Source of the DNA: Desulfobacteraceae bacterium 4572_89 | GTDB lineage: Bacteria > Desulfobacterota > Desulfobacteria > Desulfobacterales > Desulfobacteraceae | DNA: 12,616 bases | Direction: 5' to 3' | Assembly: GCA_002085465.1 (NCBI GenBank) | Contig: NBML01000076.1 | Coordinates: 1 to 12,616, forward strand | In this document: one piece after another, positions 5,950 through 12,616 of the stretch | Layout: every line of letters starts with the position of its first letter | Position numbering within the stretch: position 1 is the stretch's first letter | Translations under genes and position numbers: made by a program | Notes under the pieces: model-generated | Database searches by the model: none | What the model saw: the letters and a program-made list of their open reading frames with translations, nothing else | What the model was told of the DNA's origin: nothing

Positions 5950-6840
5950 ATGAAGGACAAAATACGTGTACTCATGGTGGACGACGAAGAGAGGTTACAT
6001 AAAACCACTGCCAGGCTCTTGACCCGGCGTGGCTTTAAAACCACTGTGGTCGCGAATGGAAAGGCGGCCCTGGAGACCATCACCAACACCCCCCATGACG
6101 TGGTAATCCTGGATCTCAAAATAAAAGACATGAACGGAATGGATGCCCTGGAAAAAATCAAACATATCGCTCCGGAGATCCAGGTCATAATGCTTACCGA
6201 CCGTACCACTCCGAGTTCCACCATCAAGCTGCTGGCTCAAAAAACCTGTGACCATATGAAAAAGCCCTGTGACATCAATGTCCTGAGCAAAAAAATTAAA
6301 ACTGCCCACGCCGCCGGATACGGTCTTTGTCCCGGCACTCCAATCACAGCCAAAGAGATAATGATCCACATCAACGACTACATCCAGATTTCCGAGGAAG
6401 CAACCGTCAGGGAAGCCATTCAGGGCCTGATCCTTGCCTGCCGAACAGTTCTGACCAGTTCCAGGCTCCTGGAACCCGGCCACAGATCCCTCCTGGTTTT
6501 GGGCAAGGCCAACAGGCCCACAGGTTTCATAAGCTTCCTGGATCTACTCACAGCAACGGAAACCAACCACAGGCTTTCCACGAAAAACGCAACAGGAAAT
6601 CACCCCGTCTCCTGGGATGATCTCTTCTCTTTCCAGATAAAAAATCTGGCGGATAAAAGGGTAAAAGAGATCATCTCCAACCAGGTTCCGTTGATCAATG
6701 GGAATGCATCTCTTATGGAGATAGCGGATTTCATGTACAACCGCCGGCTCCCCAGAATAATTGTGATGATGGATCACAAGGCGGTGGGGGTGATCAGAGA
6801 GCAGGACCTCCTATTTGAAATGGCCCGACTCGTCCTTTAA
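5950..6840 (+). CDS. Response regulator with REC and tandem CBS domains
   Basis: A 296-residue protein. The receiver spans about 1-125, with the acidic pair Asp11-Asp12, phospho-acceptor Asp55 (VVILDLKIKDM), Thr83 (VIMLTDRT) and a conserved lysine in MKKPCD (about 104-105). A CBS pair follows, the first from about ITAKEIM (132) to FISFLDLL (about 200) and the second from KRVKEIISNQVPLI (about 237) to VGVIREQDLLFEM (about 291). CBS pairs bind adenine nucleotides such as AMP, ATP or S-adenosylmethionine, so the protein may join a phosphorylation input to an energy or nucleotide signal. There is no DNA-binding domain. GGGAG six bases before the ATG supports the start. It is separated from the single-domain receiver by 240 bp holding a palindromic element. 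It meets the minus-strand activator gene tail to tail, 29 bp apart, with no visible terminator. Confidence 0.92.
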   Translation: MKDKIRVLMVDDEERLHKTTARLLTRRGFKTTVVANGKAALETITNTPHDVVILDLKIKDMNGMDALEKIKHIAPEIQVIMLTDRTTPSSTIKLLAQKTCDHMKKPCDINVLSKKIKTAHAAGYGLCPGTPITAKEIMIHINDYIQISEEATVREAIQGLILACRTVLTSSRLLEPGHRSLLVLGKANRPTGFISFLDLLTATETNHRLSTKNATGNHPVSWDDLFSFQIKNLADKRVKEIISNQVPLINGNASLMEIADFMYNRRLPRIIVMMDHKAVGVIREQDLLFEMARLVL

Positions 6841-6869
6841 AATCATCTCTCCAGTATTCTCTGACGAAC

Positions 6870-8294
6870 TCACTCTTTGGTTCCGATGCGGATACCGTAC
6901 TTTTCCAGCTTGGCATGGAAAGTTGGCCGGGACATCCCCAGCAATTTGGCGGCCCGGGACCGATTACCCTGGGTTGCATCCAGGGCTTCACTTATGAGCA
7001 GAGCCGCCACATGGTCCAGACAGACATCAAAAACCCGGGGGCTCTCCTCGGATTTCAAACAGACACGGACCCATGAACGTAAAGCGTCGTCCAACTCACC
7101 ATCCCGGCCCTTTACCGAAGCGGTCTTATCTTCTCCGGCAATTTCAAGTTCAGCCGCCTGAATCGGGGCTCCCCGGTTGAAAATCAGAGCCTTTCGTATC
7201 ACATTTGAGAGCTCCCGGATATTGCCGGGCCAGCTGTATTGTTCTATGGGGACCAGGGCTTCAGGGGTGATGCCGGGATTCTTCATATCCATCTCATTGG
7301 AAAGTCGATCCATAAGATAGTTGGAGAGGCGGATAACATCTCCTTTGCGCTCCCGCAGGGGAGGTAAATTGATGGTGACCACCTGGAGACGATAATAGAG
7401 ATCCTCCCTGAACAACCCATCTTTCACGGCCTTTTCCAGATCCCGGTTGGTTGCTGCTATGATCCGGACATTAACGGCAATGGACTCGTTCCCCCCCAGC
7501 CGTTCAATGCTGTTCTCCTGGAGCAGCCGAAGAAACTTAGCCTGGATACCCATGGGGATGTCACCGATTTCGTCCAGAAACACGGTCCCGCCCCTGGCCT
7601 GCTCGATCTTACCCACACGACGGTGGGTTGCCCCGGTAAAGGTCCCCTTTTCATAACCGAAGAGCTCGCTCTCCAGCAGGGTTTCCGGGATGGCCACACA
7701 ATTGATCACCACAAAGGGCTTCTCCCTCCTTGAGCAGTGGTTGTAAACAGCCCGGGCAACCAGCTCCTTGCCCGTCCCCGACTCCCCCCGGATCAGCACG
7801 GTGGCATCTGTTGAAGATACCCGGCCGATGGCCTTATACACCTCCAGCATCTGGGGGCTGTTTCCCACCAAAGCCTCTTTGCCAGCCAGTTTCTGATCCT
7901 CCGGGTTGACATCCACGGACGAGGACATGCATCTTCCCGCTTCCAGGCCCCGCTGGATCAGACTCAGCATCTCTGGAATTTCAAAGGGTTTATAGATATA
8001 GTCATAGGCCCCCTGCTGAATGGCGCCTATGGCTGTTTCAGTGGTGCCGAAGGCTGTGATGATAATAATCGGCAGTTTGGGCATGGCTTTGTGAACCGCC
8101 TCAAAAACCTCCATTCCGCTCATGTCCGGAAGGCGGATATCCAGAATCATCAAATCCGGGGCAATGCTTCCGGCCATGGAAATCCCCTCCCGACCGGTAT
8201 ATGCAGATGCTGTTTCATACCCCTCCTGATTCAAAATCTTGATAAAACTTATAGCCAGTTGCTGATCATCATCAACTATCAAAATCAAAGCCAT
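6870..8294 (-). CDS. NtrC-family sigma-54-dependent response regulator
   Basis: A 474-residue protein with the full three-domain plan. The receiver (1-120) has Asp8-Asp9, phospho-acceptor Asp52 (LMILDIRLPDM), Thr80 and Lys102. The AAA+ domain (about 142-370) has Walker A GESGTGKE (170-177), the sigma-54 contact loop GTFTGA (217-222), Walker B GTVFLDEIG (236-244), AATNRDL, and the arginine-finger region FREDLYYRL. A Fis-type helix-turn-helix (RSRAAKLLGMSRPTFHAKLE) ends the protein. The contact loop reads GTFTGA instead of the usual GAFTGA, but the key Phe and Thr are kept. The start overlaps the kinase gene by 23 bp, implying translational coupling. It is the only sigma-54 activator in the window and thus the best candidate for the palindrome at 1528-1550. 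Confidence 0.96.
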   Translation of the reverse strand: MALILIVDDDQQLAISFIKILNQEGYETASAYTGREGISMAGSIAPDLMILDIRLPDMSGMEVFEAVHKAMPKLPIIIITAFGTTETAIGAIQQGAYDYIYKPFEIPEMLSLIQRGLEAGRCMSSSVDVNPEDQKLAGKEALVGNSPQMLEVYKAIGRVSSTDATVLIRGESGTGKELVARAVYNHCSRREKPFVVINCVAIPETLLESELFGYEKGTFTGATHRRVGKIEQARGGTVFLDEIGDIPMGIQAKFLRLLQENSIERLGGNESIAVNVRIIAATNRDLEKAVKDGLFREDLYYRLQVVTINLPPLRERKGDVIRLSNYLMDRLSNEMDMKNPGITPEALVPIEQYSWPGNIRELSNVIRKALIFNRGAPIQAAELEIAGEDKTASVKGRDGELDDALRSWVRVCLKSEESPRVFDVCLDHVAALLISEALDATQGNRSRAAKLLGMSRPTFHAKLEKYGIRIGTKE

Positions 8295-9765
8295 CGGCTT
8301 CTCCCTCCACTGGAAGTTTAATCACAAATTCCGCTCCCCCTTCATTTCCGGAAGCGATAATAAAAAGACCCCGGTGTTCCCGGACAATCCTGTCTACAAT
8401 GCTGAGCCCCAGACCGGACCCCTTATCCTTAGTGGTAAAAAAGGGAAGGAGTATCCGATCCATAATGTCAGTGGGGACTCCCGGACCGCTGTCCTTAACA
8501 TGGATCTCCACCATCCGCCCCCGTTCAGGATGGACGGTAAGGGCCTGGGTAATCCAGATCCGTCCCCCATGGCCCATGGCTTCACAGGCGTTCATGATAA
8601 GGTTGACCAGCCCCTCCTTAATGCGATCCCTGTCCACCTCGATGTCAGGAAGCAGGAGACGGTCTTCGTATATTATTTCCACCCCATACTCTTTGATCCT
8701 GTACTCAAGAAGGACCAGAATGGATTCAATTATCTCGGACATCCGGCACTTTTGTATCTTCATCTTGGGAGGCCTTGAAAATTCAAGGAAATTCTGCACA
8801 ATCCGGTCAATGCGCCCTATCTCCCCGGACATCACCATCAGGTCTTCGTTCTGGATTTCAGAGAGCTCCATGGAACGTCCCAGGGAGAACATGCGCATCT
8901 TGATGGATGTAACGGGATTGCGTATGGTGTGGGCCATACCGGCGGCCATCTCTCCCACCATGGCCATCTTTTCCGCCTGAACAAGATTCTCCCTGCTCTT
9001 AATCAGGGCATCATGGGTATCGTCAAAATCCTTAAACATGCCCTTCAGTGAGTAGCCCAGGGAGATAACTTCATCCCTGGAGCTCTCCTGTGGAGAACTG
9101 CCCGCATCCATGGCAAGATTCCTTATGGGTTCCAGAATACGCCGATAAAGCAAAAAAAGGCTCACTCCCCAGCATATCGCATATAAAAACATGCCCCCCG
9201 CAGTAGCCGCCTGAAGCAGGAAGGTATGCCTGCGGCTTTCAACCTGAGTCCTGGAAATCAAAGCCCATTGATCCATGCTAAACTGCCGGCACCTGTTGAG
9301 GATACTGAAAAAAACGCTCCGCTGTTTCTCATGCATCTTGGATATCTTTTTTTTGGCGTCATCCTTTTGGAAATACTTGACAATTGCTTCATCCTTGCTC
9401 TTGATATAGACGGCGTATTCAGAGGCAATGGCATCAATGGTTGCTTGCTGTCTGGAAGTAAGGGCCAGGGATGATGCGCGCTGTATGGATTGACGGAAAA
9501 CCTCCCGATACTTCCCAAGGGACTGAAGCCACCCCACATCCCCATCCACAAAGAAATAGGTCAAAAAACCCTTTTGATTGGCCATGGCCAGTTCCATATC
9601 CTGGGCGGCCTTGTAAATAACCATCTCCTTCTGCACCATGGTGATCATGGTGCGGTCCATATGGAAGGTGTACCAGAGCGTTAAAAGACCTCCGACCAGA
9701 CTGATCATGGCCATGACCAAAAAAACAAAAAAAATCCTACTCCTTAGACTAATGGTTTTAAACAT
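8272..9765 (-). CDS. Membrane sensor histidine kinase (4-helix-bundle sensor, HAMP, HisKA, HATPase)
   Basis: A kinase of 497 residues from the ATG at 9765, chosen because AGAGG lies seven bases upstream; a longer reading from TTG 9849 is rejected. One membrane helix lies at about 12-33 and another at about 182-207. Between them is an all-helical extracytoplasmic segment of about 145 residues, like the four-helix-bundle sensor of chemoreceptors. A HAMP-like linker beginning RRILEPIRNL is followed by the H-box MAAGMAHTIRNPVTS with His279. Next come the N-box NLIMNACEAM (388-397), G1 DSGPGVP (Asp425), LPFFTTKDKG and G2 GSGLGLS (449-455). All catalytic motifs are present. HTIRNP places it with the NtrB/AtoS/ZraS-type partners of NtrC-class regulators, and the 3' end overlaps exactly such a regulator. 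The ligand is unknown. Confidence 0.94.
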   Translation of the reverse strand: MFKTISLRSRIFFVFLVMAMISLVGGLLTLWYTFHMDRTMITMVQKEMVIYKAAQDMELAMANQKGFLTYFFVDGDVGWLQSLGKYREVFRQSIQRASSLALTSRQQATIDAIASEYAVYIKSKDEAIVKYFQKDDAKKKISKMHEKQRSVFFSILNRCRQFSMDQWALISRTQVESRRHTFLLQAATAGGMFLYAICWGVSLFLLYRRILEPIRNLAMDAGSSPQESSRDEVISLGYSLKGMFKDFDDTHDALIKSRENLVQAEKMAMVGEMAAGMAHTIRNPVTSIKMRMFSLGRSMELSEIQNEDLMVMSGEIGRIDRIVQNFLEFSRPPKMKIQKCRMSEIIESILVLLEYRIKEYGVEIIYEDRLLLPDIEVDRDRIKEGLVNLIMNACEAMGHGGRIWITQALTVHPERGRMVEIHVKDSGPGVPTDIMDRILLPFFTTKDKGSGLGLSIVDRIVREHRGLFIIASGNEGGAEFVIKLPVEGEADGFDFDS

Positions 9766-9791
9766 GGCACATCCTCTTCGGAAATTTCCAG

Positions 9792-9807
9792 GGCAACAAA
9801 ACTGCCC
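9792..9807 (-). promoter_or_regulatory. Possible -24/-12 promoter of the second two-component operon
   Basis: On the minus strand GGGCAGTTTTGTTGCC has GG and GC exactly ten bases apart, and it keeps GGCA-like and TTGC blocks, with mismatches at consensus positions 1, 6 and 16. Transcription would start near 9781, only about 16 bases before the ATG at 9765. The same bases form a 5-bp hairpin (GGGCA/TGCCC), so the match could be incidental. If real, the kinase-activator operon would be autoregulated. Confidence 0.35.
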
Positions 9808-9843
9808 AACACAAAAACGCGAAAACAGTAAATAAGAAATGAA

Positions 9844-9859
9844 AATCAATCAATCAATC
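9844..9859. repeat. Four tandem AATC units
   Basis: AATC is repeated four times (GATT on the minus strand), about 80 bp upstream of the kinase start. It is a simple repeat outside the coding region. It could vary in copy number and alter promoter spacing, but nothing shows this. Confidence 0.6.
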
Positions 9860-10170
9860 ATCTGTTTTGTCGGCCAAAAATCTAAATTTGTCAACGAGGA
9901 TCTACTCAAAAAAACAAAAATCTCACCTCCCTGGCGGGTATCAATGTCCCGGTCTGCGGAGGTGCTGCCTGATGGGAAAGCTGGACTCCGCCGTATTAAC
10001 AATATCCGGTACGGACCATCAACCCTGTAAATCCGGTCCGGAACATTTGAATTGTCGCCGTCAATCTCAATAGCTTGAATTGAATAAACAAAGATGTTAT
10101 CTCACACTAAATCTAATGGAAATGATCCCGTAGGGACCATACTGATAACCTTGAACCCCATGACCGATAT
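9860..10170. other. Intergenic stretch without a convincing gene
   Basis: No ORF here has a credible start, composition and family resemblance. Small inverted repeats are present, such as GCGGAG/CTCCGC between about 9955 and 9995 and CGGACC/GGTCCG between about 10014 and 10043. A fold is possible, but no riboswitch class was recognised on either strand. Confidence 0.5.
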
Positions 10171-10266
10171 AACCGGCATGGCCGGAGCATGGTCATTGTT
10201 CTCCGATCACAACGAATTTTGAAACTCCGATGATTACAAGGTCTTGGTCGGAGTTTTATAAAAAAA
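10171..10266 (+). repeat. Two-hairpin interspersed element, copy 2
   Basis: This is the homologue of 5147-5241. Hairpin 1 is CCGGC-ATG-GCCGG (10173-10185), identical to copy 1. Hairpin 2 is a perfect 9-bp stem, AAACTCCGA (10222-10230) with TCGGAGTTT (10248-10256), followed by TATAAAAAAA. Both copies end in an A/T-rich run and precede a plus-strand gene. It lies about 170 bp before the beta-helix gene. Confidence 0.7.
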
Positions 10267-10308
10267 TGAACACCGGATGGTTCATTTGGAGATAACACCT
10301 AAAAATTG

Positions 10309-10411
10309 CAAGCGTCATTTGGTCGGATATGCAAGGCGCCGGACATGCAGCTGTAGTCGTCTACCGCAAATGTCCGGGAACGCGGCAGATCCGGCCAAAG
10401 GCACATATTAC
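10309..10411. mobile_element. Palindromic MITE-like element related to the one at 12271-12380
   Basis: A central hairpin runs from TTTGGTCGGAT (10318-10328) to ATCCGGCCAAA (10389-10399), with inner stems CCGGACAT/ATGTCCGG and GTAG/CTAC. Positions 10329-10390 align without gaps to the minus strand of the MITE at 12271-12380 (48 of 62 identical). The outer ends are CAAGCG and TATTAC. They are flanked by AAAAATTG (10301-10308) and ATAAATTG (10412-10419), matching at 7 of 8 bases, which looks like an aged 8-bp target duplication. The element sits between a two-hairpin repeat and the start of the beta-helix gene. Confidence 0.65.
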
Positions 10412-10433
10412 ATAAATTGAAAAAGGATGGACT

Positions 10434-11687
10434 ATGAAAGAGCTCGAAAAATTATTTGACCGGATCATACAGAGAGCCAATATCAATCTGATGTCAATCC
10501 CTATGTCAAGGATCTGATTCCCTATGGGCAGATGGTTAAATTCTATGCTTTTTACGGCATTACCCCCCACCACCCCCTCAATTTCCAGTTTCGGAACTCC
10601 AATTTGGCCGGAAGTTATTTTCTGGGCCAGTGCAGGGTGACCAACTCCCTGCTCTACAAAAGCGATATCCGGGGTGATGAACTCAAAAAGGCCAACGACA
10701 TCTTCAGATACCAGGATTATGAAATTCCGGTGAGCAAAGATGAAGAGATCGAGATTGAGGACAGCCTTCTGATTAAAACCCTGGTTCATAATTTTTCCCA
10801 TGATCCGGAAACCCTGGAACGCTTTTTCATTAAGGACACCATCTCCACCAACTATGCCAACATCCACGGTGCGCCGTCCGACGGCTGTTTTTTAGGACCA
10901 TTCTCCACCGTGGATCTCACCACCATGAGGGACTGCGTCATTGGTAACTTCTCCTATGTTCAGGCCGGTGAAATCAACCACCTCAACATCTCTCCGGGCA
11001 CGGTCTGGGTACGCAACCCCGGGGCGTTCAACTTCTTTTACCGCCACCCAACAGAAAAACTCAATGAATATATATATTTCGCCCCGGGAATCCAATGTTC
11101 TGGTATGCCAGCGCGCCTTTCTCCAGAACGCCTGGCTGGGCAAAGGAGCCAACGTTCAGGAGAACTGCTACATCATTAACTCCAGGCTGGAGGGGTATGA
11201 TGTCACAGCCCACGGTGTCAAAATCATAGAATCGGACATAGACACCAATGTTTTTGTGGGATTCAACAGCTTCCTCAGGGGCCGGCCGGACAAACGGCTG
11301 ACCATTGGAAAGGATTCCATCATAATGCCCCACACCATCATAGATGCCCGGGAAGAACCCCTGTCCATCCCTGCAGGCCACCTTGTATGGGGCATGATCA
11401 CCAGTCAGGAGGAGCTGAAACAAAACTGCATCTCCATTGAAGATCTCTCCAAAATCAGCACAAACCTCACCATGGGAGAGATGTGCTTTGAAGGCAGCGG
11501 AGCCGCTTTTGTATCAGCTTTTCAGGAACGTATCCACCATATTCTGGAAGCTAACGGCGCTTTTTTCAACGGCAGTGAAAAAAAGGGACATGCCCAGAAG
11601 AATCAGTATATCTCCTTCAACACCATCCAGCCCTATCCCGAAGGTGTAAAAAAAGGGCTCTATCCAACCATCAGCATCCGTCCATAG
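10434..11687 (+). pseudogene. Left-handed beta-helix (hexapeptide-repeat-like) protein gene with two frameshifts
   Basis: The gene starts at ATG 10434 (AAAGGA seven bases upstream) as MKELEKLFDRIIQRANI. It must shift frame near 10485 to continue as SDVNPYVKDLIPYGQ, and shift again at the CCCC run 11082-11085 to continue as RESNVLVCQRAF. Restored, it would be about 417 residues. The middle and C-terminal parts read like a parallel beta-helix: short turns with G and N, and repeats such as GCFLGPFSTVDL, DCVIGNFSYVQAGE, WLGKGANVQENCYIINSRLEG and DSIIMPHTIIDA. This is the style of sugar-nucleotide or acyl transferases of the LbH superfamily. No specific enzyme is recognised. As read, translation from 10434 stops after 27 codons; an internal ATG at 10532 could give 215 residues. 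The second indel lies in a C run and could be a sequencing error or natural slippage. Confidence 0.72.
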
Positions 11688-11705
11688 AGAATAAGAACTG
11701 ATTAT

Positions 11706-11795
11706 AACGGATTTCGGGGAGGACTTCTGTATCCTCTTAAAAAAATTGAAAATCAAAAGGTTTTTCAACCAATTTTAATGATACCGAAATCCGTT
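11706..11795. repeat. 12-bp perfect inverted repeat enclosing two smaller hairpins
   Basis: AACGGATTTCGG (11706-11717) pairs with CCGAAATCCGTT (11784-11795). Inside are GAGGA/TCCTC (11720-11737) and AAAATTG/CAATTTT. The whole could fold as a three-way junction of about 90 nt. The right arm overlaps the decayed 3' part of the transposase (codons for LNGFR). It starts 18 bases after the beta-helix gene stop, so it may act as its 3' end structure, but there is no U-tract. It could also be part of the insertion-sequence end. Confidence 0.6.
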
Positions 11796-12262
11796 TAATC
11801 TTTCAGCCGGGCTTTGCAGTTCATTCTACTTTTGGACGATCCTGGAATTCGAAGGTGCAAAATTGTTAACAAGAGCCCATGCGCATATCCCAAGCTCTGC
11901 TGACTCAATGTTACCGTGAAAATATTGAATATTGAATAAATACCGATCCATCCTCAGCATGAGCCTATCAATCATATTGCTTGTTCTGTGAGAACCAGCT
12001 AAATCGTATGGCGTTGTAAACTTCTTAAGATTATTGCGTATTTCTTTGATCCTATCCAGCATAAATGTTGGGATTTTAGATTTTGTTCCCCATTCACATA
12101 GTCGCCTTATTCTCTGGGGAAACGCCCCTTTACTCTTGGCTTTGTAGCATTTCCATAGTTGAGATGCGACCTGCTCAAACACCTCTTTGTATTTTTTACG
12201 TGATCGATCCCTAAAAGGCAGTCGTTACCTACGGTACAAGGTATGTAAGCTTTTTCACCTTT

Positions 12263-12270
12263 GATTTTTG
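12263..12270. repeat. Left 8-bp target-site duplication
   Basis: GATTTTTG directly precedes the MITE and is repeated exactly at 12381-12388 on its other side. Confidence 0.88.
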
Positions 12271-12380
12271 GTAAGCGTTCACAGGGTACTGCACCTGCTG
12301 CGTTGGCGGGCATTTGAAGTACATGAGTACGTCTGCATGCCCGCCGCCTTGCATCTGCAGCACCCTGTGTGAACGGTTAC
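12271..12380. mobile_element. 110-bp palindromic MITE inserted in the transposase gene
   Basis: The ends are GTAAGCGTTCACA and, inverted, GTAACCGTTCACA. Nearly the whole element folds back on itself through GGCGGGCAT/ATGCCCGCC and the tip GTAC-TCAT-GTAC (minus-strand reading). Perfect 8-bp duplications (GATTTTTG) flank it, and deleting it plus one duplication rejoins the transposase reading frame, so insertion is proven by the sequence itself. GTAA ends and 8-bp duplications are the known habit of IS66-family elements, so an IS66-type transposase is the likely mobiliser (inference). It has no coding capacity. Confidence 0.85.
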
Positions 12381-12388
12381 GATTTTTG
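12381..12388. repeat. Right 8-bp target-site duplication
   Basis: This is an exact GATTTTTG copy of 12263-12270, abutting the right end of the MITE. Confidence 0.88.
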
Positions 12389-12616
12389 TATATTTTTCAT
12401 CTGCCGTCAAATTCATCTGGTAACCATGCTGAATCCCATATGGGAAAAGTTCTGGATGCCGATCTATAAAGGAATTCAATACAGATCTAACATAACACGT
12501 ATCATGAATGTTAAGTTCATATTTAGCTTGAATAAAATCCACTACGATTGTACGGTTTATTCGGGGAGTTGACTTTGATTCTGACTGTTGCATGCGCCCT
12601 CCTTTTGTAGGTTAAA

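Larger units (their letters stand above)
11751..12593 (-). pseudogene. Decayed DDE-type transposase gene
   Basis: The gene starts at ATG 12593 with a strong AAAGGAGG site. Frame 1 reads MQQSESKSTPRINRTIVVDF...HPELFPYGIQHGYQM, then NLTADEKYTKI, where it is interrupted by the 110-bp element at 12271-12380. Removing the element and one 8-bp duplication restores the frame: ADEKYTKI joins KGEKAYIPCTVGNDCLLG. A junction at about 12202-12212 then changes frame to DRSRKKYKEVFEQVASQLWKC and SHRTSNMIDRLMLRMDRYLF...NNFAPSN. An in-frame TAG (11826-11828) and a TAA (11775-11777) follow, but recognisable residues continue (SPAERLNGFRYH, NWLKNLLI). From memory, full relatives in Desulfobacteraceae are about 450-480 residues. 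Blocks seem to be missing after GYQM and after CLLG, probably including a catalytic Asp. It is clearly non-functional. I cannot name the IS family. Confidence 0.8.

Noticed and set aside
8399..8980. Long plus-strand ORFs opposite the second kinase and activator (also 7447-7656, 9226-9474)
   Set aside because: They lie wholly antisense to genes with all catalytic motifs, have low-complexity Ser/Arg/Pro-rich translations, and lack ribosome sites.
9766..9849. 28-residue N-terminal extension of the second kinase from a TTG at 9849
   Set aside because: The extension overlaps the AATC repeat and hairpin, is Cys/Phe-rich with no signal-peptide logic, and the ATG at 9765 has a proper AGAGG site.
9930..10050. 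Riboswitch upstream of the second kinase or the beta-helix gene
   Set aside because: Checked by eye for cobalamin, TPP, glycine, SAM and cyclic-di-GMP core motifs on both strands; none matched. Only short unpaired-core hairpins are seen.
10113..10298. Minus-strand ORF over the second two-hairpin element
   Set aside because: It is Arg/Ser-rich, covers a structured repeat, and has no supporting start or homology.

Overview
The window reads like accessory-rich chromosome of a sulfate-reducing deltaproteobacterium (Desulfobacterota, Desulfobacteraceae-like). This is an inference from the style of the signalling proteins, the DASS-type anion transporter, a sigma-54 promoter, and a transposase remnant of a type I associate with that group. 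No rRNA, tRNA or CRISPR array is visible.

Layout: (1) 1-176, minus strand: N-terminus of a histone-deacetylase/AcuC-like protein, with a 35-bp tandem duplication in its upstream region. (2) 498-1328, minus strand: an alpha/beta hydrolase flanked by two 71-bp imperfect direct repeats. (3) 1490-3342, plus strand: a regulatory region with a palindromic activator-type site and a near-consensus -24/-12 promoter, then a DASS (SLC13-like) transporter broken by an internal deletion and frameshift. (4) 3479-6840, plus strand: a dCACHE-type sensor kinase, a single-domain response regulator and a REC-CBS response regulator. (5) 6870-9765, minus strand: a second two-component system, a 4-helix-bundle/HAMP kinase overlapping an NtrC-type sigma-54 activator. 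(6) 9766-10433: a gene-poor region with repeated hairpin elements. (7) 10434-11687, plus strand: a left-handed beta-helix protein gene carrying two frameshifts. (8) 11700-12593, minus strand: a decayed transposase gene interrupted by a 110-bp palindromic MITE with a perfect 8-bp target duplication.

How the genes may work together: a membrane kinase with an extracytoplasmic ligand domain and two partner receivers sits directly behind the transporter, and a convergent NtrC-type pair sits next to them. The transporter has its own sigma-54 promoter with an upstream palindrome, so the likely logic is ligand sensing followed by sigma-54-dependent expression of uptake. The transporter copy here looks damaged, so the module may be decaying.

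The most notable non-coding content is a set of related palindromic elements (5774-5846, 10309-10411, 12271-12380). The last two are about 77% identical over 62 bp and differ by three compensatory base-pair changes. There is also a two-hairpin element present twice (5147-5241 and 10171-10266) upstream of genes. Three protein genes (transporter, beta-helix protein, transposase) carry frame disruptions. Without reads I cannot separate sequencing error from real decay in the beta-helix gene; the transporter and transposase lesions look real.
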